Source of the DNA: Candidatus Thioglobus sp. MED-G25
Lineage (GTDB): Bacteria; Pseudomonadota; Gammaproteobacteria; Arenicellales; UBA868
Length of the DNA: 50,523 nt
NCBI GenBank assembly: GCA_002456995.1
Contig: NTKC01000011.1
Location: forward strand, 1 to 50,523
Direction of reading: 5' to 3'
Shown here: piece after piece, positions 15,550-25,520 of the stretch
Position numbering within the stretch: position 1 is the first letter of the stretch
Layout of the letters: every line of letters begins with the position of its first letter
Notes under the pieces: model-generated
Databases searched by the model: none
What the model was told of the DNA's origin: nothing
What the model saw: only the letters and a program-made list of their open reading frames with translations
Translations under genes and position numbers: made by a program

Positions 15550-16923
15550 CTATTCCACACCCAGCGCACGTCGAACTTCCGCAAGTCTTTTTGGATCGGC
15601 ACATCCAAGCGTGTCTTTGGAATATTCGTTGCCGATAATTCGACGTGTTACTTCTCGGCCAAACGCCAACTTAAGCGCCTCGTCTTTAGTTTTACTGCCG
15701 GCTTTAGGAATACGTGCAACGGTGTTGTGGCAATAAGTCGGCCTTTGTTCTGATCCGTTAAATTTTAATCCCTTCGGGGTTTTCCCACGCGCCACTGCCC
15801 GGATTCCCCGTCTGAGCAATTTCCGGTACAAAGTAACACCGCGATCAGTTGTACCCAAATGTTCGCGGCTGTGTAATGTAATCTGCCCCTGGGAAGACCA
15901 AGCATCCCAATCACCTGGTGCCCGTTGCCGGTCTTCATAACTTGGCTCACCCGTCTGACCAACATCCCCGGCCCCAACCACATGTTCATGCTTTTCGGCC
16001 CGGCGGTCGACATATCCAGAGCGATCAGGAAGGATCAATGTTTTGTCGATGTCACTCCAACCAATGCTAAAACAATTTGTATCATCAACCGGCACCACCC
16101 AACTCAAAGAGCTGCCCCGCCGATCAAACAACGTTTCTCCTTCCGCATCGTCAATACCAGCGACGCGTACTGCATTTGGCATCAGCATATCGTTAGTGCG
16201 TAGATAGAGATGGTCTTTCCAGCGCCGTACAGTGATGTACAGCGTACCGACTGGCGTTTCGATCCATTCCATCGTCGGAATCTCACCATAAACAGGCTCG
16301 AACTGAACACCGAATAGTCGCGTGTGCAGGAAGGTCAGGTGAATTGGATCTGTTTCGTTTTCGTTGACCTGGAGCCAGTTGCATGCGGAGTGATTCACAC
16401 GCAGTCGACCGATTGCAGCTTCATGTTCAAATGCATCGAATACAGGAAACTCAGGTCTCTTATCCGGTGGACCCATATACGCAAAAACAACACCGCGCCA
16501 GCTCTGCACCGGATAAGCACCCTGACAGATCTTCTGTCGGATAGGGCTGTCAGGCGGCTCTCCAGGTGTGTCGAGAATGGTGCCGTCTACATCAAACTGC
16601 CAACCGTGGTAACAACAACGAATTCCCCTCTCGACAATCTTTCCAAACTCGAGTGACGTGCCTCGGTGCACACATCGTCGTTCCAGTAGTCCGATATCTC
16701 CCCGTCCATCTCGAAATATCACCAAATCTTCACCCAGGATTCGGATCGCCGTGGGCGTATCATTTAACTCTGACTCGACGAATACCGGCTGCCAGAACCG
16801 GCGTAGATACTCCCCGCAGGGTGTACCACGCCCTACTCGACAGAGTTCCTCGTCAAATGCATCGGTATGCGCTCTCTGATACGCGCTATACGGTGTCTTC
16901 AAAACTTTGACCCTGCGTGACAT
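15550..16923 (-). CDS. Rieske [2Fe-2S] aromatic ring-hydroxylating oxygenase, alpha subunit
   Basis: A 457-residue Rieske-type oxygenase. The Rieske cluster is ligated by C84 and H86 (CVHRG) and C103 and H106 (CCYHGW). The mononuclear iron is bound in the D192-P-I-H195-x4-H200 motif (DPIHLTFLH). The overall shape resembles phthalate-4,5-dioxygenase or LigX-type oxygenases, which need a reductase; no reductase gene is next to it. It is convergent with the DUF1989 gene and 146 bases downstream of the methyltransferase gene on the same strand. The substrate is unknown but a carboxylated aromatic or methyl ether is likely. Confidence 0.85.
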   Translation of the reverse strand: MSRRVKVLKTPYSAYQRAHTDAFDEELCRVGRGTPCGEYLRRFWQPVFVESELNDTPTAIRILGEDLVIFRDGRGDIGLLERRCVHRGTSLEFGKIVERGIRCCYHGWQFDVDGTILDTPGEPPDSPIRQKICQGAYPVQSWRGVVFAYMGPPDKRPEFPVFDAFEHEAAIGRLRVNHSACNWLQVNENETDPIHLTFLHTRLFGVQFEPVYGEIPTMEWIETPVGTLYITVRRWKDHLYLRTNDMLMPNAVRVAGIDDAEGETLFDRRGSSLSWVVPVDDTNCFSIGWSDIDKTLILPDRSGYVDRRAEKHEHVVGAGDVGQTGEPSYEDRQRAPGDWDAWSSQGQITLHSREHLGTTDRGVTLYRKLLRRGIRAVARGKTPKGLKFNGSEQRPTYCHNTVARIPKAGSKTKDEALKLAFGREVTRRIIGNEYSKDTLGCADPKRLAEVRRALGVE

Positions 16924-17069
16924 TATGGTTTCTCGTGCTTTTTATTTTTCAACAACGTTCCCCCCGCAGCATTGGATAAAATTGAAAATTCGTCTACTGA
17001 CCACGTGACTGATCGGGTAGTGATCAGGATAGATACCGATTAGATTCAAGGCTGCCCCCCCAAATTTGA

Positions 17070-17750
17070 TCAACGACGCTGGGTATGAAACTGAAGCAAG
17101 ACCAGCATCGGCCAGCCAACGTATTTTTTTGAACGCGGAAAAACTGCTGCCAGTTGTGTATCCCCAGAGTACTCTGAAAAGTGTACCAGTTCGAGCGATG
17201 CCGAAACTGCACCCATCACCATATCAGAGAGTTGATGAGGCAGACTACCGGGACGGACCTTCTCACCTGAAATTGGGTCCGTGAACTGCGCCTGCGAATC
17301 CCGGAGGAACATGGCCGGGTGCATCGCGGAGACAACAGTCCGCCCTGAATTGCCCAACACCCGTGCAATCTCGGAAAAATAATAAGCGAGATCGACAATG
17401 TGTTCCAGCACCAGTCCACTGACTACCATATCAAACTGACCTGCCTCAAACGGCAGCCGTTGATGAAGATCGTGCACGATCAGATCAATCGAATAGCCCT
17501 TAGTTTTCTCATGTGCTTTTGCAAGCATAGCCTCCGAAAAATCGATTCCAGTCACTTCGGCACCAGCCTGCGCCAGCCACAGCGTATGACGCCCTGTGCC
17601 ACATCCGATATCCAAAACCCGAAGTCCTTCGACGTTACCGCAGGCTTGTTGCATCAAAGGACCTTCCAGTGCCTGAAGCGGGTTCTGGTCATCATCGTAG
17701 ACCATCGCCCAGCGGTCATAACCCTCCCTCACCTTAGCGAGTGGTTCCAT
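17070..17750 (-). CDS. Class I SAM-dependent methyltransferase
   Basis: A 226-residue methyltransferase with motif I VLDIGCGTGRHT (about residues 45-56), motif II VTGIDFSEAM and FDMVVSGLVLEH in the active-site strand. The N-terminus REGYDRWAMVYDDDQNP matches ubiE-like small-molecule methyltransferases. It starts one base after the stop codon of the small membrane protein gene, a translationally coupled pair. The substrate is unknown. Confidence 0.85.
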   Translation of the reverse strand: MEPLAKVREGYDRWAMVYDDDQNPLQALEGPLMQQACGNVEGLRVLDIGCGTGRHTLWLAQAGAEVTGIDFSEAMLAKAHEKTKGYSIDLIVHDLHQRLPFEAGQFDMVVSGLVLEHIVDLAYYFSEIARVLGNSGRTVVSAMHPAMFLRDSQAQFTDPISGEKVRPGSLPHQLSDMVMGAVSASLELVHFSEYSGDTQLAAVFPRSKKYVGWPMLVLLQFHTQRR

Positions 17751-17751
17751 C

Positions 17752-17937
17752 TCAAATCTCGAATGAATACAGCACTACTGCCGTCGCGACGACAAATGCG
17801 ACCAATGTCAGCAGCAAGGCATACATCATGCTCTTTCGGCCGGTACTGCGTGCTTTCCGCAACTCGTTGAGCAATATGAGAATAACGACACCCACCACAA
17901 CAAATAGAAACCCCGTCGATCCAAAAAATTCTTTCAC
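17752..17937 (-). CDS. Small two-helix membrane protein, unknown
   Basis: A 61-residue hydrophobic protein with two predicted membrane segments (about 9-25 and 38-58) joined by a basic loop (LRKARSTGRKS). The GTG start has GAGGAG ten bases upstream, and the TGA runs into the ATG of the methyltransferase (TGAGATG), so it is a real gene in a two-gene operon. No family recognised. Confidence 0.75.
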   Translation of the reverse strand: MKEFFGSTGFLFVVVGVVILILLNELRKARSTGRKSMMYALLLTLVAFVVATAVVLYSFEI

Positions 17938-18120
17938 GTGACTATCTCCTCATGCACAGTTCCATCAAGTGACTGCCGCAATCCATCTTCCACTCGTATG
18001 TGCTATGTCCAGCACAAACACCTTTCGAACGCAGACATCATATAATAAATAACCCATTTAGTGCGGAGGAGTGCACGTCTGCAATTCCATTACTGCTGAA
18101 CCGAGTTCGTTTAACGACCA

Positions 18121-18870
18121 ATGTCATTTAAAGGGAAAAGTGCAATTGTCTGTGGTGCCGGTGGGGGCATCGGTTTGAATATTGCAATTGACTTGCTCGA
18201 TCGAGAGGTAAATGTCTCGATGGTGGATCTCAAACCGCAGCCGGATTCATTGAACGAGGGCATTGGCCGGGCACAGTATTTTCAAGGCGATGTCACGGAT
18301 GAGACATTCGTGAAGGAATTCACCCACCAGACTGTATCCAAGTTCGGACACCTGGACTATCTGGTCAATGCAACCGGTGTTCTATGGTTTGGAAAGGACA
18401 AGTCTGTTGTCGATATTGACATCGACACCTGGGACCGGGTGATGGATATCAACCTGAAGTCATTCGCCCTGACCAGCCGTTACGCAATCCCAGCCATACG
18501 AAAATCGGGTGGTGGTGCCCTGGTTCATATCGCTTCGATTGATGCACTGCGTGGCGATGAAAAACCTCAGGATGCCTATGGGGCCTCGAAGGCTGGAGTG
18601 ATTCGCCTGTCTAAATCACTTGCAATCCAGTTCGCAAAAGATGGAATACGGTCAAACAGTATTCTGCCCGGTCCGATTTTCTCGCCCATGCAGTCCCGGT
18701 GGGAGAAGGATCCCGCAGCGATCAGTGCCCTCGAACAACATATACCTTTAGGACGCGTCGGTCAGACCCAAGATATCGCTAACGCTTGTCTTTTTCTTTT
18801 GTCTGACGAAGCATCTTTTATCACTGGTACGGAACTCGCAGTTGACGGTGGCTGCTTGGCCAAACCATAG
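18121..18870 (+). CDS. Short-chain dehydrogenase/reductase (SDR)
   Basis: A 249-residue classical SDR with the cofactor motif CGAGGGIGLN (residues 11-20), NATG, catalytic serine in HIASIDA and the YGASKAG catalytic tetrad residues. An aspartate after strand two (MVDLK) favours NAD. It reduces or oxidises a hydroxyl group. The serine hydrolase gene follows 31 bases later, so they may be cotranscribed. The substrate is unknown. Confidence 0.88.
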   Translation: MSFKGKSAIVCGAGGGIGLNIAIDLLDREVNVSMVDLKPQPDSLNEGIGRAQYFQGDVTDETFVKEFTHQTVSKFGHLDYLVNATGVLWFGKDKSVVDIDIDTWDRVMDINLKSFALTSRYAIPAIRKSGGGALVHIASIDALRGDEKPQDAYGASKAGVIRLSKSLAIQFAKDGIRSNSILPGPIFSPMQSRWEKDPAAISALEQHIPLGRVGQTQDIANACLFLLSDEASFITGTELAVDGGCLAKP

Positions 18871-18901
18871 TTCCGCCATCGAAACCAACCATTAGCTGCT
18901 C

Positions 18902-20089
18902 ATGACAACGACACACCAACGCATCAGTCGAATAGAACAGGTGGCACAACACTACACTGACGCTGCTGCATTCAGCAGTATCGAATGGCTGATCTATCAG
19001 CGAGGCTCAATACTCGATGCTGGTAACGTTGGATATGCCTGCCGTGAAGAAAAAACGCCTGTACCGGATACGCCCATCTATCGAATTTATTCGATGACCA
19101 AACCAATCGTATCGGCCATGGGTCTAATACTGATGGAGCAAGGTCGACTGCATCTTTTTGATCCCGTCGCGAAATTCATACCTGGATTCAAACGACCGGA
19201 TATTTTAAATACACATGGAATCCGTGCCCCTGCTCACGGTCCCATTACCGTAGAACATCTGTTTACCCATCGTTCAGGTCTTTCCTACGGGTTTATGCCC
19301 GGTTGCCCGGTTGGTGAACTTTACCGGAAACACAATCTGGCAGAGGACGGTAGTCGGTCACTGGCCGAGTATGTCGATATTCTATCCACACTGCCCATTG
19401 CCTTTGAGCCTGGCAGTCGGTGGCACTACAGCTGTTCGACCGATGTACTCGCCCGAATAATTGAAATCGTTATGAATGAATCACTCGACCAGGTGCTACA
19501 GCGCTATCTATTTGAGCCCTTGGGCATGCACGAGACTGGTTTTTTTGTTGCAAATAACAACCTGAGCCGGCTGATGCCAATGCATGGACAATCCCTCGAT
19601 GAGATCTTGGGTGATCCTTTTTCGAATCCACCGCTTAAAAGAAGAGATTGTGAAGCAGCTTACCCTTCAAACCCGGCTACCGCAACAGCGCGCGGGGGCC
19701 ATGGTTTGTTCTCTACCGCCAAGGACTATCTCGAGTTCGCCTTGATGACTCACTACGGGAAATCCCGATCTGGGCGAACCCTCATCTCGCGCAAGATGCT
19801 CGAGTTTGCCTGGCACAACCGTTTGCCATCAAATTTGATACCCATTGCCGTCGGACCCTTCCCAAGTCCTGGATACGGATGGAACCTTCTCGGTCGGGTC
19901 ATGGTCAATCCGGGCGATGCCATACACCTAACTGGCCATGGGGAAGGTGGTTGGGCAGGTGCCGCAGGCACTTACTACTGGGTCGATCGGAGTGAGGATT
20001 TTGTAGGTATTGTCATGACACAAAACCTTGGAATCGTATCACCGATGCGTAACGATATGCAGTCTGCCGCCTACCAGGCCATTGAATAA
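18902..20089 (+). CDS. Serine hydrolase, beta-lactamase class C/EstB family
   Basis: A 395-residue serine hydrolase of the beta-lactamase/transpeptidase-like superfamily. The nucleophile motif is S64-M-T-K67; the tyrosine motif is HYSCSTDV; GGWAGAAGTYYWVD replaces the third KTG-type box. This set is typical of EstB-like esterases, not true beta-lactamases, and there is no signal peptide, so resistance is not implied. It follows an SDR gene in the same direction. Confidence 0.85.
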   Translation: MTTTHQRISRIEQVAQHYTDAAAFSSIEWLIYQRGSILDAGNVGYACREEKTPVPDTPIYRIYSMTKPIVSAMGLILMEQGRLHLFDPVAKFIPGFKRPDILNTHGIRAPAHGPITVEHLFTHRSGLSYGFMPGCPVGELYRKHNLAEDGSRSLAEYVDILSTLPIAFEPGSRWHYSCSTDVLARIIEIVMNESLDQVLQRYLFEPLGMHETGFFVANNNLSRLMPMHGQSLDEILGDPFSNPPLKRRDCEAAYPSNPATATARGGHGLFSTAKDYLEFALMTHYGKSRSGRTLISRKMLEFAWHNRLPSNLIPIAVGPFPSPGYGWNLLGRVMVNPGDAIHLTGHGEGGWAGAAGTYYWVDRSEDFVGIVMTQNLGIVSPMRNDMQSAAYQAIE

Positions 20090-20122
20090 AATTAATCATC
20101 GAAAAAGCTGATCACTGACAAC

Positions 20123-21013
20123 CTAATAGTTCGAACTCTGCGGCTTTAGTATATTCAGTATGCTGTAAGCAACGATAGCTGAGAATATGATTGCGCCTCC
20201 CAAAAGCGTTGCAGCTGTAGGAGTCTCGCCGAATCCTAACCAGACCCACAGAGGTGCCAGCACCGGTTCAACGAGAGCCAGCAAACCAACCTGAGCCGCA
20301 GGCACAAATCGTGTCCCTAGGACCATCAGAGTAAAGCCCACACCCACCTGGAATACTCCGAGATAAACGGATATCCAAAGATCTCTAGGCGTCAGTACGT
20401 AATCAGCAACAAATAAAGCAGACAAGCTAGCAGCGACAATGCCTCCCAGACACACAGCACTTAGCATGCTCTCGCGTTTGGAACGCCGAACCGCGACGAT
20501 CATCGCAGCATAAGCTATCGGTATATACATAGCGATCAGGTTTCCCAGGATATGGCCACTGGCCATACCGCTGCCGACCATAATTACGAGCCCGATCATA
20601 GATACTACGATGGCAAACCAGGTCCGTGCTGTCACCCGCTCACGTAACACGATCCAGCCAAGGATTCCGGCGATAAATGGCGTAGAACTAAGAATAAACA
20701 GAGCATTGGCAACAGTGATGTAGAGCAGTGCAAACACATAAGCCACCATTCCAGTACCAAAAAATATTATCATCACAACGTCATTCCAACCCAGTCCGCG
20801 AAACTCATCCAGAACGGCTCTACGCTTCTGGTAAGTCAAGAACAGGAACACAGTGATGCTTAGGGCAATGGATCTATAAAAAAGTATCTGCCAGCCGTTG
20901 GCTTGCTCAATTGAACGAAGGGCGATGCCAGAAGTGCTAAGGAAAAGCGCTGATCCAACCAGCAGCAGAATACCCAAGTGATAGTGTTTTCGATCCGTAG
21001 TCAAAATGTCCAT
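20123..21013 (-). CDS. EamA/DMT family transporter
   Basis: A 296-residue inner-membrane protein with about ten hydrophobic helices in two EamA repeats. Typical parts are SGIALRSIEQANGWQILFYRS near the N-terminus and LALVEPVLAPLWVWLGFGETPT in the second repeat. Such proteins export or import amino acids, nucleotides or similar metabolites. It directly follows a second EamA gene on the same strand (20 bases apart), so the two may form a pair. Confidence 0.85.
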   Translation of the reverse strand: MDILTTDRKHYHLGILLLVGSALFLSTSGIALRSIEQANGWQILFYRSIALSITVFLFLTYQKRRAVLDEFRGLGWNDVVMIIFFGTGMVAYVFALLYITVANALFILSSTPFIAGILGWIVLRERVTARTWFAIVVSMIGLVIMVGSGMASGHILGNLIAMYIPIAYAAMIVAVRRSKRESMLSAVCLGGIVAASLSALFVADYVLTPRDLWISVYLGVFQVGVGFTLMVLGTRFVPAAQVGLLALVEPVLAPLWVWLGFGETPTAATLLGGAIIFSAIVAYSILNILKPQSSNY

Positions 21014-21033
21014 CCAGGTCGTATTGGTATTCT

Positions 21034-21966
21034 CTAGTTCGACGCCGATTCCATTCGACGAGTTGCGGGCTCTTTAGACAGCCATAAGCCCCCGAGCACA
21101 AGAAGCAAGGCGACACTGTGATAGAGCTGAAATGATTCATTCAGCAACAACACAGCCAGGCATGCCGCGAATACCGGTGTCAGGTTCACGAACATTCCAG
21201 TCCTGCCTGGACCCACAAGATCAACACTGCGCAGGTAAAACAGCTGGGCAAGAAATGACGGCAAAAACACTACATAAGCGATGACATACCAGCCCGTCTC
21301 AGTCGGCATCAATACATCTCCCGATAAGATCTCGAATATTGCGAACGGCAATGAAAAAAGTGCCGCCGGTAGGCACAGAACGGAAAATACCACCAGCCCG
21401 GTAACCGCTGGTCGACTCTTAAGACCCACAGTATAACCAGCATAAAGTACACACGCTGCGGCCATCATAAGATCCCCTCTATTGAACTGGATATCCTTAA
21501 CCGTGCTGGGCACACCGCCTGTAGCCACCATGATCACACCGACCAAACCTACCAACACCCCAACGAGTTGAACAATGGTAATACGGCTCTGGTAAATCAA
21601 GTAGGCAGCCAACAGTACAATCAGTGGGATCGATCCCTGCAAAATGCCAATATTTACGGCGGTCGTGTAATGCGCTGCTTTATAGAAAACCAAGTTAAAG
21701 CCGGCGAGTCCCAGCCCACCCATCAAAGTGAGGTAGAGCCAGCGGCCCTTCAAATCCGGCCAGGCCACTTTTATGTCCTTCCAGTAAAGCGTCCACAACA
21801 AAATCAGCAAAATGAACCAGCGCAAGAAGCTCAGTAAAAACGGTGACACATCATCAAGTGCAATTTGTCCGGCAATCGCATTCCCGGCCCAGAACAAAGC
21901 TGTCAGTATTACCAGTACAACATGCCTATCCCATAGGGATTGCAATAAATTCATGGTCTTACTCAA
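21034..21966 (-). CDS. EamA/DMT family transporter
   Basis: A 310-residue ten-helix EamA protein. It has NAIAGQIALDDVSPFLLSFLRW near the start and NLTPVFAACLAVLLLNESFQLYH in the second repeat. It shares family but not close sequence with the next gene. The ABC-F gene uup lies 40 bases downstream in map order but upstream in transcription. The substrate is unknown. Confidence 0.85.
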   Translation of the reverse strand: MSKTMNLLQSLWDRHVVLVILTALFWAGNAIAGQIALDDVSPFLLSFLRWFILLILLWTLYWKDIKVAWPDLKGRWLYLTLMGGLGLAGFNLVFYKAAHYTTAVNIGILQGSIPLIVLLAAYLIYQSRITIVQLVGVLVGLVGVIMVATGGVPSTVKDIQFNRGDLMMAAACVLYAGYTVGLKSRPAVTGLVVFSVLCLPAALFSLPFAIFEILSGDVLMPTETGWYVIAYVVFLPSFLAQLFYLRSVDLVGPGRTGMFVNLTPVFAACLAVLLLNESFQLYHSVALLLVLGGLWLSKEPATRRMESASN

Positions 21967-22006
21967 GATTTGCTGAGCCCGCTGGTAACACTGAGAATAC
22001 CAAATA

Positions 22007-23917
22007 TCAAGTTTGGTGCTCTAAGGTATCCCGCATATCTTCAAGCTCAGACCATCTCATGATCGCTTCTTCTATCTCAGCCTCCAGCGCTTGCAGTGTA
22101 TCGAGCACGGGTTGAGTCTGCGCATAAGGCTGTGAATAAAAGTCGTTGCCACTGGTTTGGGCCTGAAGTTCCTCTACCTGCTGTTCCAGGTGCTCAATCC
22201 GCCCAGGCAGTTCATCAAGTTCGAGTTGGAGTTTATAGGTCAACTTGCGCGCCACAGGCCGCGTTCTGGCAGACTCCGACACTGCGAACCGAGACTCCCC
22301 CTTCGGATCATCCGTAGAGGCCAGTTCCCGATTCCGACGAATCCAATCACTGTAGCCGCCGGCATATTTTTTAATCTGCCTATCCTTCTCAAACACCAGT
22401 ACGCTTTCGACCACTTTATCTAAAAATTCGCGATCGTGACTGACAACAATCAACGTACCGCTGAATTCAGTCAGCTTCTTTTCAAGCACCTCTAGGGTCT
22501 CTACATCGAGGTCGTTTGTGGGTTCATCAAGCACCAAAAGATTAGAGGGTCTGGTAAATAATCGAGCCAGCAGCACTCGATTACGCTCACCACCTGACAA
22601 TGCCCGTACGGGCGTAAGGGCTCTTTTCGCGGTAAACAAAAATCCTCGCAGGTACCCGACGACATGGCGGGCTCGACCATTGATTAGCACATAGTCCTTG
22701 CCATCACCGACGACCTGCGACACGGTCTTATTCAGATCGAGCCCGACCTCTCGCCGGTGCTGACCAAAATATCCGATCTCCAGATTAGCGCCCCACTTGA
22801 TGGTGCCGCTGTCTGGTGACAGTTCACCCATAAACAGGTTCAACAAAGTGCTTTTGCCTACGCCGTTGTTCCCGACAAGGCCAATGCGGTCACCGCGCAT
22901 CAGCCTGAATGTGAAATTTTCGATCAACCGTTGATCGTCATGGCGGAATGAAATCTTATGTGCTTCCATAACTTTGCGACCTGAAAGTTCCGCCTCCTCG
23001 ATATGGATACGGGGGTCGTGCTCGCGGGTGACACGCTGCGCACGCTGTTCGCGCATGGTGTACAGCGACCTGACACGGCCTTCGTTACGGGTTCGTCGGG
23101 CTTTGATCCCTTCTCGAATCCAGGCTTCCTCCTGTGCGAGTTTACGATCAAATTCGTGGTTCGTACGATCCTCAGTTGCTATAACCTGCTGCTTAGCCTG
23201 TACAAAACGCCGGTAGTCACCGGGATAGCTGACCAGCTTTCCCCGGTCTATTTCGACAATCCGGCTGGCGAGCTTTTGAAGCAACGCCCTGTCGTGTGTA
23301 ATAAACAGTACCGCCCCAGGAAATGACAACACACGTCGTTCCAACCAGTCTATGGTTGCAAAATCGAGATGGTTTGTTGGTTCATCCAGGAGCAGAAGAT
23401 CAGGACTAGTCACCAGCGCACGAGCCAAGGCGACACGACGACTCCAACCACCCGAAAGCTCCCGCATTGGCTTGTCAGCTGGCAATTTCATTTCCGAGCA
23501 CACTGCTGCAACCCGCTGACCCGAGTTCCATCCACCATGTGTTTCTATATGGTCATGCAGTGCTTCGAGTTCTTTAAGTCCTTGGGCATCAAGCGTCACT
23601 TGCGACTTTTCACGATAGTCGCGACACAACTGTTCTAGCTCTGATAGACCCTGAGCAACAAACTCAGATACGGTGGCAGTCATATCGATGATTAAGCCCT
23701 GTTCCAACTGGCTGATACACAGTTCGGCCTGTCGTACGACTTTACCGCGATCAGGTTCAAGCTGACCTGTCACCAGTTTCAGCATAGATGTTTTACCTGC
23801 ACCGTTGCGCCCGACCAGACACACGCGCTCACCCGCATCTATGGAGAAGTCCGTCTCACGCAATAATTTATGCGCACCAAAATCAAGACTGACTGCATCC
23901 ATTCGTACGAGAGACAT
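22007..23917 (-). CDS. uup: ABC-F family ATPase Uup
   Basis: A 636-residue cytoplasmic ABC-F protein with two ATPase cassettes. Cassette one has GRNGAGKTS, LSGGWSRRVALARALV and LLLLDEPTNHLDF. Cassette two has GNNGVGKST, LSGGERNRVLLARLF and LLVLDEPTNDLDVE. A coiled-coil C-terminal domain (about 555-630) fits Uup, which acts on DNA structures and on ribosomes. E. coli Uup is of the same length. I start at the ATG at 23917 (MSLVRMDAVSL), where similarity begins; the frame runs 34 codons further upstream without support. Confidence 0.9.
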   Translation of the reverse strand: MSLVRMDAVSLDFGAHKLLRETDFSIDAGERVCLVGRNGAGKTSMLKLVTGQLEPDRGKVVRQAELCISQLEQGLIIDMTATVSEFVAQGLSELEQLCRDYREKSQVTLDAQGLKELEALHDHIETHGGWNSGQRVAAVCSEMKLPADKPMRELSGGWSRRVALARALVTSPDLLLLDEPTNHLDFATIDWLERRVLSFPGAVLFITHDRALLQKLASRIVEIDRGKLVSYPGDYRRFVQAKQQVIATEDRTNHEFDRKLAQEEAWIREGIKARRTRNEGRVRSLYTMREQRAQRVTREHDPRIHIEEAELSGRKVMEAHKISFRHDDQRLIENFTFRLMRGDRIGLVGNNGVGKSTLLNLFMGELSPDSGTIKWGANLEIGYFGQHRREVGLDLNKTVSQVVGDGKDYVLINGRARHVVGYLRGFLFTAKRALTPVRALSGGERNRVLLARLFTRPSNLLVLDEPTNDLDVETLEVLEKKLTEFSGTLIVVSHDREFLDKVVESVLVFEKDRQIKKYAGGYSDWIRRNRELASTDDPKGESRFAVSESARTRPVARKLTYKLQLELDELPGRIEHLEQQVEELQAQTSGNDFYSQPYAQTQPVLDTLQALEAEIEEAIMRWSELEDMRDTLEHQT

Positions 23918-24062
23918 AACTAATATCCGACCCGGTAAACTTGCGACGAACAACACCCGTTGTGTGGGCAACTGTGGACTGGCGATCTTAACCGACTCAG
24001 CATCCTTCGGGGAGCGCAATGGTATTCGGGATAGTCAGTACACCTTCGACTGGCTTTAAGTC

Positions 24063-25472
24063 TTACGTACGTCGGCGGGATACAACAAAGGACTCGTCAT
24101 TAAACCAAAGACCGTTGTGCTCCTGAAGCGCTTTTGCGGTTACCTCCAAATATTTGCCCGTTGAGACCACAGACTCCAGGCGCTCATCATCTATCTGCGC
24201 CGCATAAATTGCTGCATTCCAAGCTGCAAACAGGGTCGAAGTGCCAATACTGCTTGATATCTCATCCGGTAGGGTATGCATCCGGTAACTGAATACCGAT
24301 CGTGCATCGGAGCCTGCATTAAAATTAAACAAACGGGCATCCCGTGCTAATTCTTCTTTCAGAGCTGCAATGAGTTCATGCCGATTCTGGCCGTTTATCT
24401 GTTCCTCGGGCCAGATCTGGTTAATCAATTCCGAACCCGGATCATGGCCATAAGACTGAACCGCCAGCAGACGGCCACCCGAGCGCAGGCTACGGACCAA
24501 TGGTGCGAGTATCTTGCCAATCTTAAAATCAAGGCTCATTCGGTTACGCCAGGGCTGTGAGGCCAACAGGAGGTCATAATCACCCCGCACCTGACCTCGC
24601 TGCGGAATAACACTGTCCAGTAGAAACCGGTTGTCAGCCCGGTAGAGCACCAGAACTGACGGTCGCACGTAAGTCGGGTTTCCCGTTTTTTCACTGGCTT
24701 TTGTTTGCCAACCGTCCACTAAAAGGCTGTCGAGCGCTCTCAGTTGCTCGCCATATTCGTAAGCCGAACTGCCCTCCAGTTCTATCTCCTGCCAATTCAA
24801 GGCCGCGGCCTTTGCCACATCTCTTGGCATCAGCCACGGCGCTTCGGAGTAATACAGATTAGTCAGAATCACGACGCTGGCGGGATGTTCTACAAATCTG
24901 TCCGGAAGTTTTTCAAGGCACAGCCGAACATCTTCCAAGCTGATTTCCTTGCCCACTACAAAGAACGGCATGGTCGGGAACCGGCGATGCATTGCTCGCA
25001 TCAAATGACTCATTAGAGTGCCATCACCCGAACCGGCATCAAAAAGTCGAAAAGCAGGTGGTGTGGGTTGAACATGTGCCAGTTCCGCAACAGCGCGCTC
25101 AGCAATTTTCCATTTCTCATTGCAGGTGTTAATAAATGCGAGGTATTTCTGTCGGTTATCGTAAAAACGAAACGGACGGTGCTTCCTTGACACCCCGCGC
25201 GACTCTGGTTGGACCGTCGGTCGGGTAAAAGTAGATACATTTTGCCCATTGACAGATTTACCGAGGACTGAAACCACGCCGTCGGGCGTATGCTGGTTGA
25301 TGTACGACTGGATTTTCTGGGCCGTTGCCAGGGTGACATCCTTGCCACCGCGTAAGCGACCGCAGAGTTTGCCGTCGTTCACCGCTAAAAATCCGAAGGT
25401 CGATTCCGCAATATTTGCGGTCTGGCAATAATCCTCAATCTGCTCCAGTAACGCACTTTTCTCAGATACCAT
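24063..25472 (-). CDS. Helix-turn-helix/class I SAM methyltransferase fusion, unknown function
   Basis: A 469-residue protein in two parts. Residues 1-60 look like a small XRE/Cro-like DNA-binding fold (ESTFGFLAVND then RLRGGKDVTLATAQKIQSYI), similar to stand-alone HTH proteins of proteobacteria. A basic linker follows to about residue 105. From 141 there is a methyltransferase with motif I LFDAGSGDGTLMSHL and an acidic helix EISLEDVR. The rest is family-specific. A regulator that is also an enzyme, or an enzyme guided to DNA, are both possible. The intergenic region upstream holds several GGG...CCC palindromes that could be its operators. Confidence 0.65.
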   Translation of the reverse strand: MVSEKSALLEQIEDYCQTANIAESTFGFLAVNDGKLCGRLRGGKDVTLATAQKIQSYINQHTPDGVVSVLGKSVNGQNVSTFTRPTVQPESRGVSRKHRPFRFYDNRQKYLAFINTCNEKWKIAERAVAELAHVQPTPPAFRLFDAGSGDGTLMSHLMRAMHRRFPTMPFFVVGKEISLEDVRLCLEKLPDRFVEHPASVVILTNLYYSEAPWLMPRDVAKAAALNWQEIELEGSSAYEYGEQLRALDSLLVDGWQTKASEKTGNPTYVRPSVLVLYRADNRFLLDSVIPQRGQVRGDYDLLLASQPWRNRMSLDFKIGKILAPLVRSLRSGGRLLAVQSYGHDPGSELINQIWPEEQINGQNRHELIAALKEELARDARLFNFNAGSDARSVFSYRMHTLPDEISSSIGTSTLFAAWNAAIYAAQIDDERLESVVSTGKYLEVTAKALQEHNGLWFNDESFVVSRRRT

Positions 25473-25520
25473 CGGTTTGTTCAGCCTCGTGTTATTCAGC
25501 CAAGGCGCGCGAGGTTAACT

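Noticed and set aside
18902-20089. An antibiotic-resistance beta-lactamase
   Set aside because: The third box is not KTG-like, no signal peptide is present and the motif set is EstB-type esterase.
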